Assembly: GCA_949451265.1 (NCBI GenBank)
Contig: CASTQR010000083.1
Coordinates: forward strand, 1 to 7,200
Source: an uncultured Eubacteriales bacterium
GTDB lineage: Bacteria; Bacillota_A; Clostridia; Oscillospirales; Oscillospiraceae
Length of the DNA: 7,200 bases
Reading direction: 5' to 3'
This document shows, piece by piece, positions 4,761-7,200 of the stretch (position 1 is its first letter; each line of letters opens with the position of its first letter). The notes under the pieces are model-generated. The model saw nothing but the letters and a program-made list of their open reading frames with translations, made no database searches and was not told the DNA's origin. A program made the position numbers and the translations under genes.

Positions 4761-5206
4761 TCAGGAGAACAGCCAGCCGAACAGGGGGGACAGGGGGATC
4801 ATGGCCAGGCTGAACACCATGGAGGACACGGACACCAGGGTGGCGCGGGCGGAGGAGGGGAAGCGGGCGTTGAGCCGCTTGTCGCTCACCAGCTGGAGGG
4901 CGTCGTCCAGCAGCCCGGACAGCAGGCCCGCCAGGAGCAGGAGGGGCAGAGCCCTCCCCCGGGCCAGCAGGACGCAGGCCGCCACGCCGGATCCGGTAAG
5001 CAGCACCGCCTTCCCGTAGGGCGGCGATCCAGCCGCCCGGTGATCAGCCCGGCCAGCGCCCCGCCCAGCCCCAGCAAAAACAGCGCCGGGCCCAGCAGGG
5101 CGGCCAGCAGGCCGGAGGGCAGCTCGCCGCACAGGCTGACCACATGGAGCAGGCTCTCCACAATGCCGATTTCCACGAGGGAGAAGCTCCGCAGGGCCAG
5201 CTGAAA
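4761..5206 (-). pseudogene. C-terminal remnant of a frameshifted MFS transporter
   Basis: On the minus strand, from about 5206, one frame reads LALRSFSLVEIGIVESLLHV and SLCGELPSGLLAALLGPALF, then LLGLGGALAGLITGRLDRRP. At about 5018-5022 the sensible reading moves to another frame: YGKAVLLTGSGVAACVLLAR, PLLLLAGLLSGLLDDALQLV, SDKRLNARFPSSARATLVSV, ending SMVFSLAMIPLSPLFGWLFS with a stop at 4763-4761. One extra base in the GGG run at 5019-5021 would restore a single frame. The hydrophobic helices, the GR-rich loop between them and the ARFPSSARATLVSV segment are typical of the second half of major facilitator drug-type exporters. About 145 residues remain of some 400. A stop lies just inside the CIRCE element and no start with a ribosome binding site is seen, so the N-terminal half is gone. 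Substrate unknown. Confidence 0.68.
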
Positions 5207-5233
5207 TTAGCACTCTCTGAATAGGAGTGCTAA
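5207..5233. promoter_or_regulatory. CIRCE element, HrcA repressor operator
   Basis: TTAGCACTC (5207-5215), nine bases, GAGTGCTAA (5225-5233): a perfect 9-N9-9 inverted repeat matching the CIRCE consensus. It is the binding site of HrcA, the heat-shock repressor whose activity depends on GroEL. It lies 105 bases before the clpB start. HrcA control of clpB follows from the site; no hrcA gene is in this window. Confidence 0.95.
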
Positions 5234-5247
5234 TTGTTTACACCCAG

Positions 5248-5278
5248 TTCATGAATTTCCGCAGGGGCAGGGTATACT
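5248..5278 (+). promoter_or_regulatory. Possible clpB promoter
   Basis: TATACT (5273-5278) is a good -10 box, but the -35 is weak (TTCATG at 5248-5253 with 19-nt spacing, or ATGAAT at 5251-5256 with 16). If used, transcription starts near 5285 and CIRCE lies upstream of it rather than over it. An alternative is TTAGCA (5207-5212) with GCTAAT (5229-5234), both inside CIRCE, which would make repression direct. I cannot decide between them. A short hairpin (GCGGTGGG at 5300-5307 with 5311-5319) sits in the leader. Confidence 0.42.
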
Positions 5279-5338
5279 AATAGGCGAAACTACAGACAGG
5301 CGGTGGGCTTCCCATCCGCTCAAAGGAGCGTGAATTTC

Positions 5339-7200
<1,862 letters not shown>

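Overview
The window looks like a high-GC, low-GC-clade Firmicute of the gut Oscillospiraceae type (Flavonifractor, Lawsonibacter or Intestinimonas relatives). The reasons are GC-rich codon use, strong AGGAGG-type ribosome binding sites, sigma-A promoters with extended -10 boxes, an HxlR regulator, and a perfect CIRCE heat-shock operator. The placement is inferred from style and protein resemblance, not from a database search.

Layout. Positions 1-269 (minus strand) hold the wreck of a MobV/Pre-type plasmid mobilisation relaxase. Its ribosome binding site and first nine codons are intact. A 62-nt imperfect palindrome (181-242) then replaces the next part, recognisable relaxase sequence resumes, and after LITAS the reading jumps frame into what looks like a later part of the protein. 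A second hairpin (274-331) lies just upstream of the relaxase start. Positions 332-443 carry a strong promoter and two dyads leading into a WYL-domain regulator (444-1520). That gene overlaps a small unknown protein (1483-2145) which may be a decayed phosphohexomutase domain.

A bidirectional hairpin (2179-2214) separates this pair from a minus-strand flavin reductase (2227-2799). The reductase is divergent from an HxlR-type regulator (2921-3256). Their shared 121-nt intergenic region has overlapping back-to-back promoters and one dyad placed where it could control both. Next comes an independently promoted pyrE (3353-4009) with radC (4013-4711) three bases behind it, closed by a 13-bp perfect hairpin.

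Positions 4761-5206 (minus) are the C-terminal remnant of an MFS transporter, lacking its N-terminal half and carrying a one-base frameshift. It ends exactly at a perfect CIRCE element (5207-5233), which precedes clpB (5339 to beyond the right edge). ClpB is intact as far as seen.

No CRISPR array, tRNA, rRNA or complete insertion sequence was seen. I found no convincing new multi-gene system. The most unusual items are the palindrome inside the relaxase remnant, the compact divergent flavin reductase/HxlR control region, the WYL-linked degenerate protein, and the CIRCE placed upstream of clpB.
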